Positions 18,298 through 25,365 of a stretch of DNA of 64,000 nt are shown here, in pieces. The notes below the pieces were generated by a model. It was not told where the DNA came from. It was given only the letters and a program-made list of their open reading frames with translations, and ran no database searches. The position numbers were made by a program, and so were the translations under genes. Numbering within the stretch: the stretch's first letter is position 1; each line of letters begins with the position of its first letter. The stretch spans positions 5,580,001 through 5,644,000 of the forward strand of contig NZ_CP080377.1 in the NCBI RefSeq assembly GCF_019443505.1. Reading direction: 5' to 3'. The DNA is from Janthinobacterium sp. PAMC25594 (lineage in GTDB: Bacteria; Pseudomonadota; Gammaproteobacteria; Burkholderiales; Burkholderiaceae_D).

Positions 18298-18968
18298 GCG
18301 GCCTGCGCCCAGCGCACTGCGCGGTGGAACTGGCTGGCGAGAGCGTTTGGCTGTTGGCGCACAAGGCCGTGTACTGGCCGGCGCGCCGGATGCTGATCAT
18401 TGCCGACATCCATTTCGGCAAGGCGGCCGCGTTTCGCGCGCTGGGTGTGCCCGTGCCGCGCGGCACCACCACGCAAAACCTGCTGGCGCTCGACGCCTTG
18501 CTGGCCAGTTATGCCTGCGAGGAAATCGTCTTTCTCGGCGATTTTCTGCATGCGCGCGCCGCCCATGCGGCCGCCACCGTGGCGGCCATGCTGGCCTGGC
18601 GCGCGCGCCATCGGGACGTACGCCTGACGGTGGTGCGCGGCAACCACGATGCGCACGCGGGCGATCCGGCCGCCGCGCTGGACATCCGCATGGTCGATGA
18701 ACCGCACCAGGTGGGTAATCTGTCGTTCTGCCATCACCCGGACACCGTGGCGCCCGGTTATGTGCTGGCCGGCCACGTGCATCCCGTGTTTCACTTGCGC
18801 GCAGACCGGGGAGGCCTGCGCCTGCCATGTTTCCTGCTGGGCCGCGAACGCGCCATCCTGCCCGCGTTTGGCGCCTTCACGGGCGGCCATGCGCTGCGGC
18901 CCGCAGTTGGCGAACGCGTCTACGTGACGGCCGACGCGGCGATCTTTCCGCTGCCCGCACACAGCTGA
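18294..18968 (+). CDS. pdeM: Ligase-associated DNA-damage-response endonuclease PdeM
   Basis: A 224-residue calcineurin-like metallophosphoesterase. Metal ligands are visible in order: ADIHFGK (D and H), FLGDFLHAR (GD), VRGNHDAH (GNH), and the two late histidines of [10 protein letters not shown]. This is the fourth member of the ligase-associated cluster, described as a manganese-dependent DNA nuclease. It overlaps the helicase stop by ATGA and ends the operon. No terminator was recognised just downstream. Confidence 0.93.
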   Translation: MSGLRPAHCAVELAGESVWLLAHKAVYWPARRMLIIADIHFGKAAAFRALGVPVPRGTTTQNLLALDALLASYACEEIVFLGDFLHARAAHAAATVAAMLAWRARHRDVRLTVVRGNHDAHAGDPAAALDIRMVDEPHQVGNLSFCHHPDTVAPGYVLAGHVHPVFHLRADRGGLRLPCFLLGRERAILPAFGAFTGGHALRPAVGERVYVTADAAIFPLPAHS

Positions 18969-19161
18969 GTATTAGATACTTTTGGTGGAAAACTGAAAGT
19001 AACTGCGCCACCGTGGGCGGGACTCATCCTACATGCGCTCTTGCCATCCTCCTATTTCTTGTGCCCCATGTGCGCACTAAGATGAGGGTTCCCTTGCCAT
19101 GCGAGGGGGAAGAATTGCATGGTTTGCACTGTTTCGGATTCCATCGATCAAGGAGATCATC

Positions 19162-19545
19162 ATGGCCACATCGAGCGACAATAAACAGCAAGGTAGTAAA
19201 ACCAGTAGCGGCAGCGGCAGCAGCGGCAGCGGCAGCAAGCAAAGCGATACCAGCAAGCGTGGCTTCGCTTCCATGGACCCCGCCCAGCAGCGCGAAATCG
19301 CCAGCGAAGGCGGACGTGCCGCGCATGAAAAGGGCACAGCCCATGAATTCACGTCGGAAGAAGCGCGGCGCGCAGGCAGCCAAAGCCACAAGAACGATGC
19401 CAGCCGGCAAAGTGCCGCCAGTTCCAGCGGCTCGCGTGACAATGCCAGCATGAACCAGGAGGGCAACCGCGACAGTGGCAACAAGCAAAGCGGCGGCTCA
19501 GGTTCAGGTTCAGGGGCGGGCTCGTCCGGTTCGCGCAACAAGTAA
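19162..19545 (+). CDS. KGG/stress-induced (YciG/con-10-like) small hydrophilic protein
   Basis: A 127-residue, strongly hydrophilic, Ser/Gly/Gln-rich protein. The core GFASMDPAQQREIASEGGRAAHEKG (split here as GFASMDP and IASEGGRAAHEKG) and then FTSEEARRAGSQSHKN match the repeated stress-induced KGG motif, in which two copies of a G-(R/x)-A-A-H or A-G-x-x-S-H turn occur. Flanks are low-complexity SGSGS tracts and are probably disordered. AAGGAG lies 7 bases before ATG 19162; an earlier upstream ATG at 19099 has no such site. It may be a general-stress or desiccation protein; no molecular function is known. Confidence 0.8.
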   Translation: MATSSDNKQQGSKTSSGSGSSGSGSKQSDTSKRGFASMDPAQQREIASEGGRAAHEKGTAHEFTSEEARRAGSQSHKNDASRQSAASSSGSRDNASMNQEGNRDSGNKQSGGSGSGSGAGSSGSRNK

Positions 19546-19715
19546 GCGCAAGCCGTAGCAAGGCAATCTGGCCGGCGGGAATCGCGCATTGCCGCTGGCC
19601 AGTCGCAAAATTTTGATGCAATGCAGCAGGCATGCACTATGATGAAGTAGCGGCGTCGGCGACGGCCAGGCCGCAGTCAAGCTGCAATCCACTCGCACTC
19701 ACGATCAGGGGGAAG

Positions 19716-19991
19716 ATGATGGGTAATTCCACTACGCCGCAGCCCGGCAACAGCCAGGGCGGCACGCCGTCCATGCCGTCCACGCTGGGCAACAAGCAAA
19801 GCACGGCCGAGTCGGCCGAGAACTTTGTGCTGGTCGATAGCGAGCAGGGGCTCGATATCGGCGACGATCTGTTTTCCATCGGCGAAGTGCGGCGCGCCGA
19901 CCGCTTGCCACATCATCAGTCCGGTTCCGCCGGCCTGAACCGACAGAGTGCCGACGATGCACCCGATACCACGGGCAGTACGGGGGTCTGA
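19716..19991 (+). CDS. Hypothetical small protein
   Basis: A 91-residue hydrophilic protein, rich in Ser, Gly, Asp and Gln, with an acidic middle (ENFVLVDSEQGLDIGDDLFSI) and no membrane segment or cysteine. AGGGGGAAG precedes two successive ATGs (19716 and 19719). I do not recognise a family. It follows the KGG protein in the same direction and has similar composition, so it may belong to the same stress response; that is inference only. Confidence 0.55.
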   Translation: MMGNSTTPQPGNSQGGTPSMPSTLGNKQSTAESAENFVLVDSEQGLDIGDDLFSIGEVRRADRLPHHQSGSAGLNRQSADDAPDTTGSTGV

Positions 19992-20108
19992 GCGGCCCTT
20001 CCTGGCTGTCTGATCATCCCCGCAGGGTCAGCCGTCAGGCGTGTTCGCGCACGTCGGCTGGCCATTCCTGCATGCGTGCGGGTAAGGCGGGTAAATCAGG
20101 AAGACCCT

Positions 20109-20606
20109 CTACAGGTCGACCCGGCCATGTTCACCCAGGTCCTTCGGTGGCTCGCCCGTGATGGAGGCCTTGGCCATCTCATAAAATTGCATCATCTTGC
20201 TGGCGCTGCTGTCCCAATACTCGGCCGACTGGATCGTCACCTTGATCAGCGACAGTTTCGGATCGTCGAGTCCGCCCGGGAACCAGGCTTTTACCAGCGG
20301 GTTCCACAATTCCTCCGCCTTGGCGCGGTCCTTCAGCAACTGCGCGTGGCCGCAGACGGACACATACAGGCTGTCGCCCGTGTCGACAAAGCTGACGTTG
20401 ACCTGCGGGTTGTTCAGCAAATCGCGCGTGTAGCTGGCCTCGTCCGAGACAAAGAACCAGATCTGCCCTTCGTTGTCGACCTGCTGCTGCGTCAGGGGCC
20501 GGCTGGTCAGCGTGCGCATGTCGTCGCTGGTGGTCAGCATGCCGAATTTTACGTCCTTGATCCTGGCCGCGATGCTGGCCAGTTGTTCACTGGAATACGC
20601 TTGCAT
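20109..20606 (-). CDS. Pyridoxamine 5'-phosphate oxidase-like general stress protein
   Basis: A 165-residue protein of the split-beta-barrel flavin-binding family, closest in form to general stress protein 26. Typical phrases are FGMLTTSDD, LTSRPLTQQQVDNEGQIWFFVSDEA (a substrate-side region) and NVSFVDTGDSLYVSVCGHA. Such proteins bind FMN, FAD or F420-like cofactors, but many have no known reaction. ATG 20606 was chosen because GGGAG stands 7 bases upstream; a longer frame adds residues without a ribosome-binding site. It is divergent from the Fur-regulated operon. Confidence 0.85.
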   Translation of the reverse strand: MQAYSSEQLASIAARIKDVKFGMLTTSDDMRTLTSRPLTQQQVDNEGQIWFFVSDEASYTRDLLNNPQVNVSFVDTGDSLYVSVCGHAQLLKDRAKAEELWNPLVKAWFPGGLDDPKLSLIKVTIQSAEYWDSSASKMMQFYEMAKASITGEPPKDLGEHGRVDL

Positions 20607-20742
20607 GGGTGCTCCCTTGTTGGTTGTCCTGAACAACAAGCATAGGCGCTTGCTGCATGCTGCTCTGTACGGCAGCTTACGTAGCCGCGGAGCTTTGTTT
20701 CAAAGCTGTTACAAAACGCTGACCCGGCGAGGTGCCCATGTA

Positions 20743-20773
20743 TTGACTTAATAAATGATAATCATTATCATTT
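20743..20773 (+). promoter_or_regulatory. Fur-regulated promoter of the flavin electron-transfer operon
   Basis: A perfect 21-bp palindrome (20753-20773) has arms AAATGATAAT and ATTATCATTT around a central C, an excellent Fur box. It overlies a sigma-70-type promoter TTGACT (20743-20748), a 17-bp spacer, and TATCAT (20766-20771), so iron-loaded Fur should block RNA polymerase directly. The first genes downstream are the uORF at 20814 and the PepSY gene at 20869. Confidence 0.9.
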
Positions 20774-20813
20774 GTTTGAAAATATCAGCATGCACTTTGA
20801 TTGAAGGATGGGA

Positions 20814-20876
20814 ATGAAGCACACTGACTTGTCGCGCCACCTGGCCCGCTCCTTGCCGGGAGCGAGCCATGGGTAA
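20814..20876 (+). CDS. Candidate 20-residue upstream ORF in the Fur operon leader
   Basis: An ATG at 20814, preceded by GAAGGA, opens a 20-codon frame (beginning MKHTDLSRHL, with three histidines) that stops at TAA 20874-20876, overlapping the PepSY start at 20869. The arrangement suggests translational coupling or a leader peptide. There is no homology evidence; it could also be a relic of a longer PepSY N-terminus. Confidence 0.4.
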   Translation: MKHTDLSRHLARSLPGASHG

Positions 20877-21522
20877 TGCGGGCGCCGCAGACAAGGCCAA
20901 GAACAACGCCAGCCGCGCCGTCTGGCTGAAGAACTTGCATCAATGGCACTGGATCAGCTCAGCACTTTGCCTGCTGGGCATGTTTCTGTTTGCCATTACC
21001 GGCATCACCCTGAACCACGCTGGCCAGATCGAGGCCAAGCCGGCGATCACGCGCCAAAAGGCGCAGTTGCCGGCACCCCTCGTCACGGAACTGGCCGCGT
21101 ATGCCGCCAGTCACGATGGCGCCAATGCGCCCATGCCGGCCGCCGCCGAGACCTGGCTCAAGCAGCAATGGTCGCTCAACGCGGGCGGCCGTCCCGCTGA
21201 ATGGAGCGTCGACGAAGTCTACCTGCCGCTGCCCAAGGCGGGCGGTGACGCCTGGGTGCGCATCGGCCTGGAAGACGGCGCCGCCGAATACGAGTTGACG
21301 GACCGGGGCTGGGTATCCTGGCTCAACGATGTGCACAAGGGCCGCAACACGGGCGTGGCCTGGAGCTGGTTCATCGACATTTTTGCCGGCGCCTGTATCG
21401 TGTTTTGCCTGACGGGGCTATTGATTTTGAAGTTCCACGCGGCCAACCGGCCATTTACCTGGCCGATGGTTGGCCTCGGTATCTTGATACCTTGCGCGAT
21501 CGCCTTGCTGTTTATTCACTGA
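20869..21522 (+). CDS. PepSY-associated TM helix protein (putative transmembrane electron carrier)
   Basis: A 217-residue inner-membrane protein with three hydrophobic segments, about residues 28-50, 165-185 and 195-215, and a periplasmic PepSY-like domain between the first two. The N-terminal NLHQWHWISS before helix 1, and GITLNHAGQ after it, give histidines at the membrane edges as in PepSY_TM proteins that mediate siderophore-iron reduction in pseudomonads. It is shorter than those (about 380 or more residues). It is the first full gene behind the Fur promoter. GGGAG precedes the ATG, which overlaps a 20-codon upstream ORF. Probable role: carrying electrons from the cytosolic diflavin reductase to the periplasmic DUF2271 protein; heme binding is inferred. 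Confidence 0.82.
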   Translation: MGNAGAADKAKNNASRAVWLKNLHQWHWISSALCLLGMFLFAITGITLNHAGQIEAKPAITRQKAQLPAPLVTELAAYAASHDGANAPMPAAAETWLKQQWSLNAGGRPAEWSVDEVYLPLPKAGGDAWVRIGLEDGAAEYELTDRGWVSWLNDVHKGRNTGVAWSWFIDIFAGACIVFCLTGLLILKFHAANRPFTWPMVGLGILIPCAIALLFIH

Positions 21523-21554
21523 TCGTTTTTATTTTTCCTTTTTACAGGCACACC

Positions 21555-22070
21555 ATGAAATTACGCTACTCCCTGGCGCTTGGCCTTCCCCTGATCGGTA
21601 CGTCGGCGATGGCGGCCGACCTGGCCCTCAAGCTTGAAATCCCGCAACTGAACGTGGCGGAATACCACCGTCCCTACGTGGCGGCGTGGCTGGAAACGGC
21701 CGATCAAAAGGTGGTCGGCAACCTGACGGTGCTGTATGACGTGAAAAAGAAGGACAAGGCCGGCGAGAAATGGCTGAAGGACATGCGTCAATGGTGGCGC
21801 AAGAGCGGCCGCGACCTGGCCATGCCCGTCGATGGCGTCAGCGGCGCCACGCGTGCGCCGGGCGAACATACCCTGACTTTCCCCGGCGCCAAGGCCTTGC
21901 TCGACAAGCTGCCGGCCGGCGAATACCAGGTGGTGGTGGAAGCGGCGCGCGAAGCGGGTGGACGCGAGCTGGTGCGCGTGCCGTTCCAGTGGCCGCTGAA
22001 ATCGGCCCAGTCCGTGCCTGCCAAAGGCAAGGAAGAACTCGGCAATGTCGTCGTCCAACTCAAACCATAA
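21555..22070 (+). CDS. DUF2271 periplasmic protein with an ApbE-type flavinylation motif
   Basis: A 171-residue protein with a Sec signal peptide (MKLRYSLALGLPLIGTSAMA, cleavage near residue 20-21) and a DUF2271 domain. Residues 93-99 read D-G-V-S-G-A-T, the motif in which ApbE attaches FMN through a phosphoester to the Thr, as in NqrC and RnfG. T99 is encoded at 21849-21851. An apbE gene lies two genes downstream. The likely role is a covalently flavinylated periplasmic electron carrier that takes electrons from the PepSY protein and reduces iron or another metal complex. The 32-base gap to PepSY and the shared Fur promoter indicate one operon. Confidence 0.85.
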   Translation: MKLRYSLALGLPLIGTSAMAADLALKLEIPQLNVAEYHRPYVAAWLETADQKVVGNLTVLYDVKKKDKAGEKWLKDMRQWWRKSGRDLAMPVDGVSGATRAPGEHTLTFPGAKALLDKLPAGEYQVVVEAAREAGGRELVRVPFQWPLKSAQSVPAKGKEELGNVVVQLKP

Positions 22071-22080
22071 GGCGCACATC

Positions 22081-22905
22081 ATGTTCAAGCAATTCAATAA
22101 ACCGCTGCTCGCCCTGGCCCTGGCCGGCCTGACCATGAACGCCCACGCCCACCGGGGCTGGATGGTGCCATCGAGCACGATGGTGGAAAGCAAGGACGCC
22201 TGGGTGACGGTGGACGCGGCCGTCTCCGATGGCCTGTTCGACATCGACCACCAGCCGCTGCGCCTGGACGCGCTGCAAGTCATCGGTCCCGATGGCGCGA
22301 AAGTGGCGCCGGCAAACACGGTGACGGGCCGCTTGCGCAGCGTCTTCGATGTGAAAATGGAAAAGCCGGGCACGTACAAGGCGGCCATCGTGTCGCAAAA
22401 CGTGATGGCCAGCTACAAGCAAAATGGCGAGCAGAAGCGTTTCCGCGGCAATGAGGAAACCTTCAAGAAAGACATGCCGGCCGATGCGCAAGACGTGAAA
22501 ATCACGCGCACGGCCAGCCGCCTGGAAACCTTCTTCAGCAATGGCGAAACCAGCACGGAAGTGTTCAAGCCGACGGGCGTGGGCCTGGAATTCGTGCCGG
22601 TGACGCATCCGAACGACTTGCGCGCGGGCGAAAAAGCCACGTGGCGCTTCCTGGTCGACGGTAAACCGGCGGCCAACCAGGCCTTCAGCCTGGTGCCAGG
22701 TGGCGTGCGCTACCGTGGCGTGCTCGGCGAAATCCGCCAGAGCACCGATGCCAAGGGCGAGATCACGTTCACGGTGCCGGCGGCCGGCATGTATTACCTG
22801 AGCAGCACCTGGCCAGCGGCCGTACCGGCCGTGGCCGGCCAACCGCCAGCCATGCCCGAGCGCCGCATGACGTACGCGGCCACTGTGGAAGTGCTGCCGC
22901 AGTAA
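22081..22905 (+). CDS. DUF4198 periplasmic protein
   Basis: A 274-residue protein with a signal peptide ending in NAHA, so the mature protein would begin HRGWMVPSS, with His as its first residue. DUF4198 proteins are beta-sandwich domains, and some relatives are nickel or cobalt uptake components in which an N-terminal histidine helps bind the metal. Two Ig-like halves (about 25-125 and 175-270) are suggested by composition; YRGVLGEIRQSTDAKGEITF is characteristic of the second. It lies 10 bases after the DUF2271 gene. Metal or siderophore binding in the periplasm is inferred, not shown. Confidence 0.82.
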   Translation: MFKQFNKPLLALALAGLTMNAHAHRGWMVPSSTMVESKDAWVTVDAAVSDGLFDIDHQPLRLDALQVIGPDGAKVAPANTVTGRLRSVFDVKMEKPGTYKAAIVSQNVMASYKQNGEQKRFRGNEETFKKDMPADAQDVKITRTASRLETFFSNGETSTEVFKPTGVGLEFVPVTHPNDLRAGEKATWRFLVDGKPAANQAFSLVPGGVRYRGVLGEIRQSTDAKGEITFTVPAAGMYYLSSTWPAAVPAVAGQPPAMPERRMTYAATVEVLPQ

Positions 22906-22931
22906 GCGGCGGCCTCTTCACGAGCTCGCCG

Positions 22932-23972
22932 ATGCGCCGGGTCCTGCTGCCGCAGCATATTTCCGATCAGGTCGCGCCGCCCGGCGCCGCGATCCGGGAC
23001 TTGCGCGGCCTGACCATGGGCACCAGCTGGTCGGTGCGCCTGGTCGAATCCGCCATGCCGGGACGCGCCGGCAGCGCCGACCTGCAGCAAGGCTTGCAGC
23101 AGCAGCTGGACCTGGTCGTGGCGCAAATGAGCCACTGGAGCGATGAGTCCGACCTGGGCCGCTTCAACCGAGCCGAGCCGGGCAGCTGGCACAGCCTGCC
23201 CGCCGCGTTTTGCGAGGTGCTGGGCTTTGCCATGCACGTGTCGCAAGCGTCCGGTGGCGCGTACGACCCGTGCGCGGGCATCCTCGTCAACCTGTGGGGC
23301 TTCGGCCCCCGCAATCGCTACGATGAACCGGGCTTCCTGCCGCCGAAAGACGATACCGTGGCGCTGCTGCTGTCGCAGCGCCAGCGCCGCCGCCTGGAGC
23401 TGGACTTGCCGGCCCGCCGCGCGCGCCAGCCCGGTGGCTTGCAGCTCGATTTGTCGGCCGTGGCGAAGGGCTATGGCGTGGACCGCCTGGCTCGCTACCT
23501 GGACAGCCAGGGCATCCATCACTACCTGGTCGAAGTGGGCGGCGAGCTGCGCGGCGCCGGCAGCAAGCCCGACGGCCAGCCGTGGTGGGTCATGCTGGAA
23601 CAGGTCGAAGGCGCCGCCGATAGTGCCGAGAATGCCCGGCATCCCGCGGAAATGCTGCTGGCGCTGCACGGCCTCTCCGTGGCCACCTCGGGCGACTACC
23701 GGCGGTTCTTCCAGGATGGCACGGTGCGTTTTTCCCATACGATCGATCCGCGCAGCGGCATGCCGATCGCCAATCAACTCGCTTCCGTCACCGTCGTGCA
23801 TGAGCAATGCATGGCGGCCGACGCCTGGTCGACGGCCCTGACGGTGCTGGGCGTCGAGGCCGGCATGGCGCTGGCCGAAGAGCAGGGCCTGGCCGCGCGC
23901 TTCCTGCAACGCGACGGCGCTGGCTTTCACGAAACGCTGAGCAGCCACATGCTGGCCATGCTCGACGAATGA
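22932..23972 (+). CDS. apbE: ApbE-type FAD:protein FMN transferase
   Basis: A 346-residue ApbE family enzyme, which transfers FMN from FAD to a Thr of partner proteins. Family motifs are TMGTSWSVRL (about 28-37), MSHWSDESDLGRFNR, GGAYDPCAG, LDLSAVAKGYGVDR, the metal-site region VEVGGELRGAGSKPDG and HTIDPRSGMP, and AADAWSTAL. Unlike most ApbE proteins it has no signal peptide or lipobox at this start, and the in-frame sequence just upstream is not hydrophobic. The obvious substrate is the DUF2271 protein encoded two genes upstream. Confidence 0.92.
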   Translation: MRRVLLPQHISDQVAPPGAAIRDLRGLTMGTSWSVRLVESAMPGRAGSADLQQGLQQQLDLVVAQMSHWSDESDLGRFNRAEPGSWHSLPAAFCEVLGFAMHVSQASGGAYDPCAGILVNLWGFGPRNRYDEPGFLPPKDDTVALLLSQRQRRRLELDLPARRARQPGGLQLDLSAVAKGYGVDRLARYLDSQGIHHYLVEVGGELRGAGSKPDGQPWWVMLEQVEGAADSAENARHPAEMLLALHGLSVATSGDYRRFFQDGTVRFSHTIDPRSGMPIANQLASVTVVHEQCMAADAWSTALTVLGVEAGMALAEEQGLAARFLQRDGAGFHETLSSHMLAMLDE

Positions 23973-23985
23973 ACATTTATTCCCC

Positions 23986-25350
23986 ATGATTTTTACGCAC
24001 GATACGACACGGCTGGCCTTGCTGGCCGCGCTGTCCCTCAGCTACGCGGGCGTATGCCTGGCGCCCTGGCTGCGCGCGCGCGCCAAGCGCCGCGCGTCCG
24101 ATGCCGCCAGGGCGGCGCTGGCCAACAGTCCCGCCTGGCTGGTGGCGTATGCGAGCCAGACAGGCAATGCCGAGGAACTGGCCACGCAAACGGCGCAGAG
24201 CCTGCAACTGGCCGGCATCCCCGTGCGCCTGTGCGCGCTGGCCGAACTCACGGCCCTTGATCTGCAACAAGCGGAACGGGCCTTGTTCCTGGTCAGCACC
24301 TATGGCGAAGGCGACGCGCCCGACAATGCGGCCGCCTTCATGGGCCGCCTGATGACGGGCGAACTGGCGCTGCCGCAATTGCATTATGGTGTGCTGGCAC
24401 TGGGCGACCGCAGCTATGGCCATTATTGTGGCTTCGGCCGCGCGCTCGATGCCTGGCTGGCCGCGCAGGGCGCCTCGCGCCTGTTCGAGCGCATCGAGGT
24501 CGACCGCAGCGCCAGCGCCGCCATCGAACAATGGTTCCAGCACCTGAGCCACCTGGCCGGCACCAGCGACGCGCCCGACTGGAGCGCCCCCGCGTTCGGC
24601 GACTGGAAATTGATGCAGCGGCGTTTGCTCAACCCGGGCAGCGCGGGCGGCGCCATCTATCACGTGGAACTGGTGCCCGTGGAAGGCGGCTTGCCGGATT
24701 GGCAGTCGGGCGACCTGGTGCAGGTGACCGCGCCCGCCGACCCATCGCGGCCGCGCGAATATTCGATCGCCTCGATTCCGCACGATGGCGGTGTGCATTT
24801 GCTGGTGCGCCAGCATGCGCATCCCGACGGCAGCCTGGGCCTGGCCTCGGGCTGGCTGACGGCGCAGGCGGCCGTGGGCGAGGTGGTGCAGCTGCGCCTG
24901 CGCCAGCATAAACGTTTTCGCCTGGAGGACAATGCCCAGCGGCCGTTGATTTTGATTGGCAACGGCAGCGGTATCGCCGGTTTGCGCGGGCATTTGAAAA
25001 GCCGCGTGCTGGCAGGGCAGCGGCGCAACTGGCTGATCTTTGGCGAGCGCAACGCGGCCCACGATTTCCATTATCGCGAAGAAATTGAAGGCTGGCACGC
25101 CAGTGGCGACTTGCCGCGCCTGGACCTGGCGTTTTCGCGCGACCAGGCGGAGCGGATGTACGTGCAGGACCGCCTGCGCGGCAATGCCGATGAAATCACA
25201 TTGTGGCTGCAGCAGGGCGCCGCCATCTATATTTGCGGCAGCCTGGCCGGCATGGCGGGCGGTGTCGACCAGGCCCTGCAGGAGATGCTGGGCCGGCCCG
25301 CGCTCGATGTGCTGGCGGCCGAGGGGCGCTACCGGCGCGACGTGTATTAA
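23986..25350 (+). CDS. CysJ-like membrane-anchored diflavin NADPH reductase
   Basis: A 454-residue protein with one N-terminal membrane segment (about 9-29), a flavodoxin domain with the FMN loop ASQTGNAEE and STYGEGDAPDN and LGDRSYGHYCGFG (about 50-190), an FAD domain with RPREYSIASIP, and an NADPH domain with LIGNGSGIAGLRG and YICGSLAGMA. It ends in RYRRDVY; the terminal Tyr matches the aromatic residue that stacks on FAD in sulfite-reductase flavoproteins. It is shorter than CysJ (about 600) because the FAD domain lacks most of the inserted connecting domain. It should pass electrons from NADPH to the PepSY protein. It is the last gene of the operon, with no recognised terminator. Confidence 0.9.
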   Translation: MIFTHDTTRLALLAALSLSYAGVCLAPWLRARAKRRASDAARAALANSPAWLVAYASQTGNAEELATQTAQSLQLAGIPVRLCALAELTALDLQQAERALFLVSTYGEGDAPDNAAAFMGRLMTGELALPQLHYGVLALGDRSYGHYCGFGRALDAWLAAQGASRLFERIEVDRSASAAIEQWFQHLSHLAGTSDAPDWSAPAFGDWKLMQRRLLNPGSAGGAIYHVELVPVEGGLPDWQSGDLVQVTAPADPSRPREYSIASIPHDGGVHLLVRQHAHPDGSLGLASGWLTAQAAVGEVVQLRLRQHKRFRLEDNAQRPLILIGNGSGIAGLRGHLKSRVLAGQRRNWLIFGERNAAHDFHYREEIEGWHASGDLPRLDLAFSRDQAERMYVQDRLRGNADEITLWLQQGAAIYICGSLAGMAGGVDQALQEMLGRPALDVLAAEGRYRRDVY

Positions 25351-25365
25351 TACAGAAGCGGCTGC

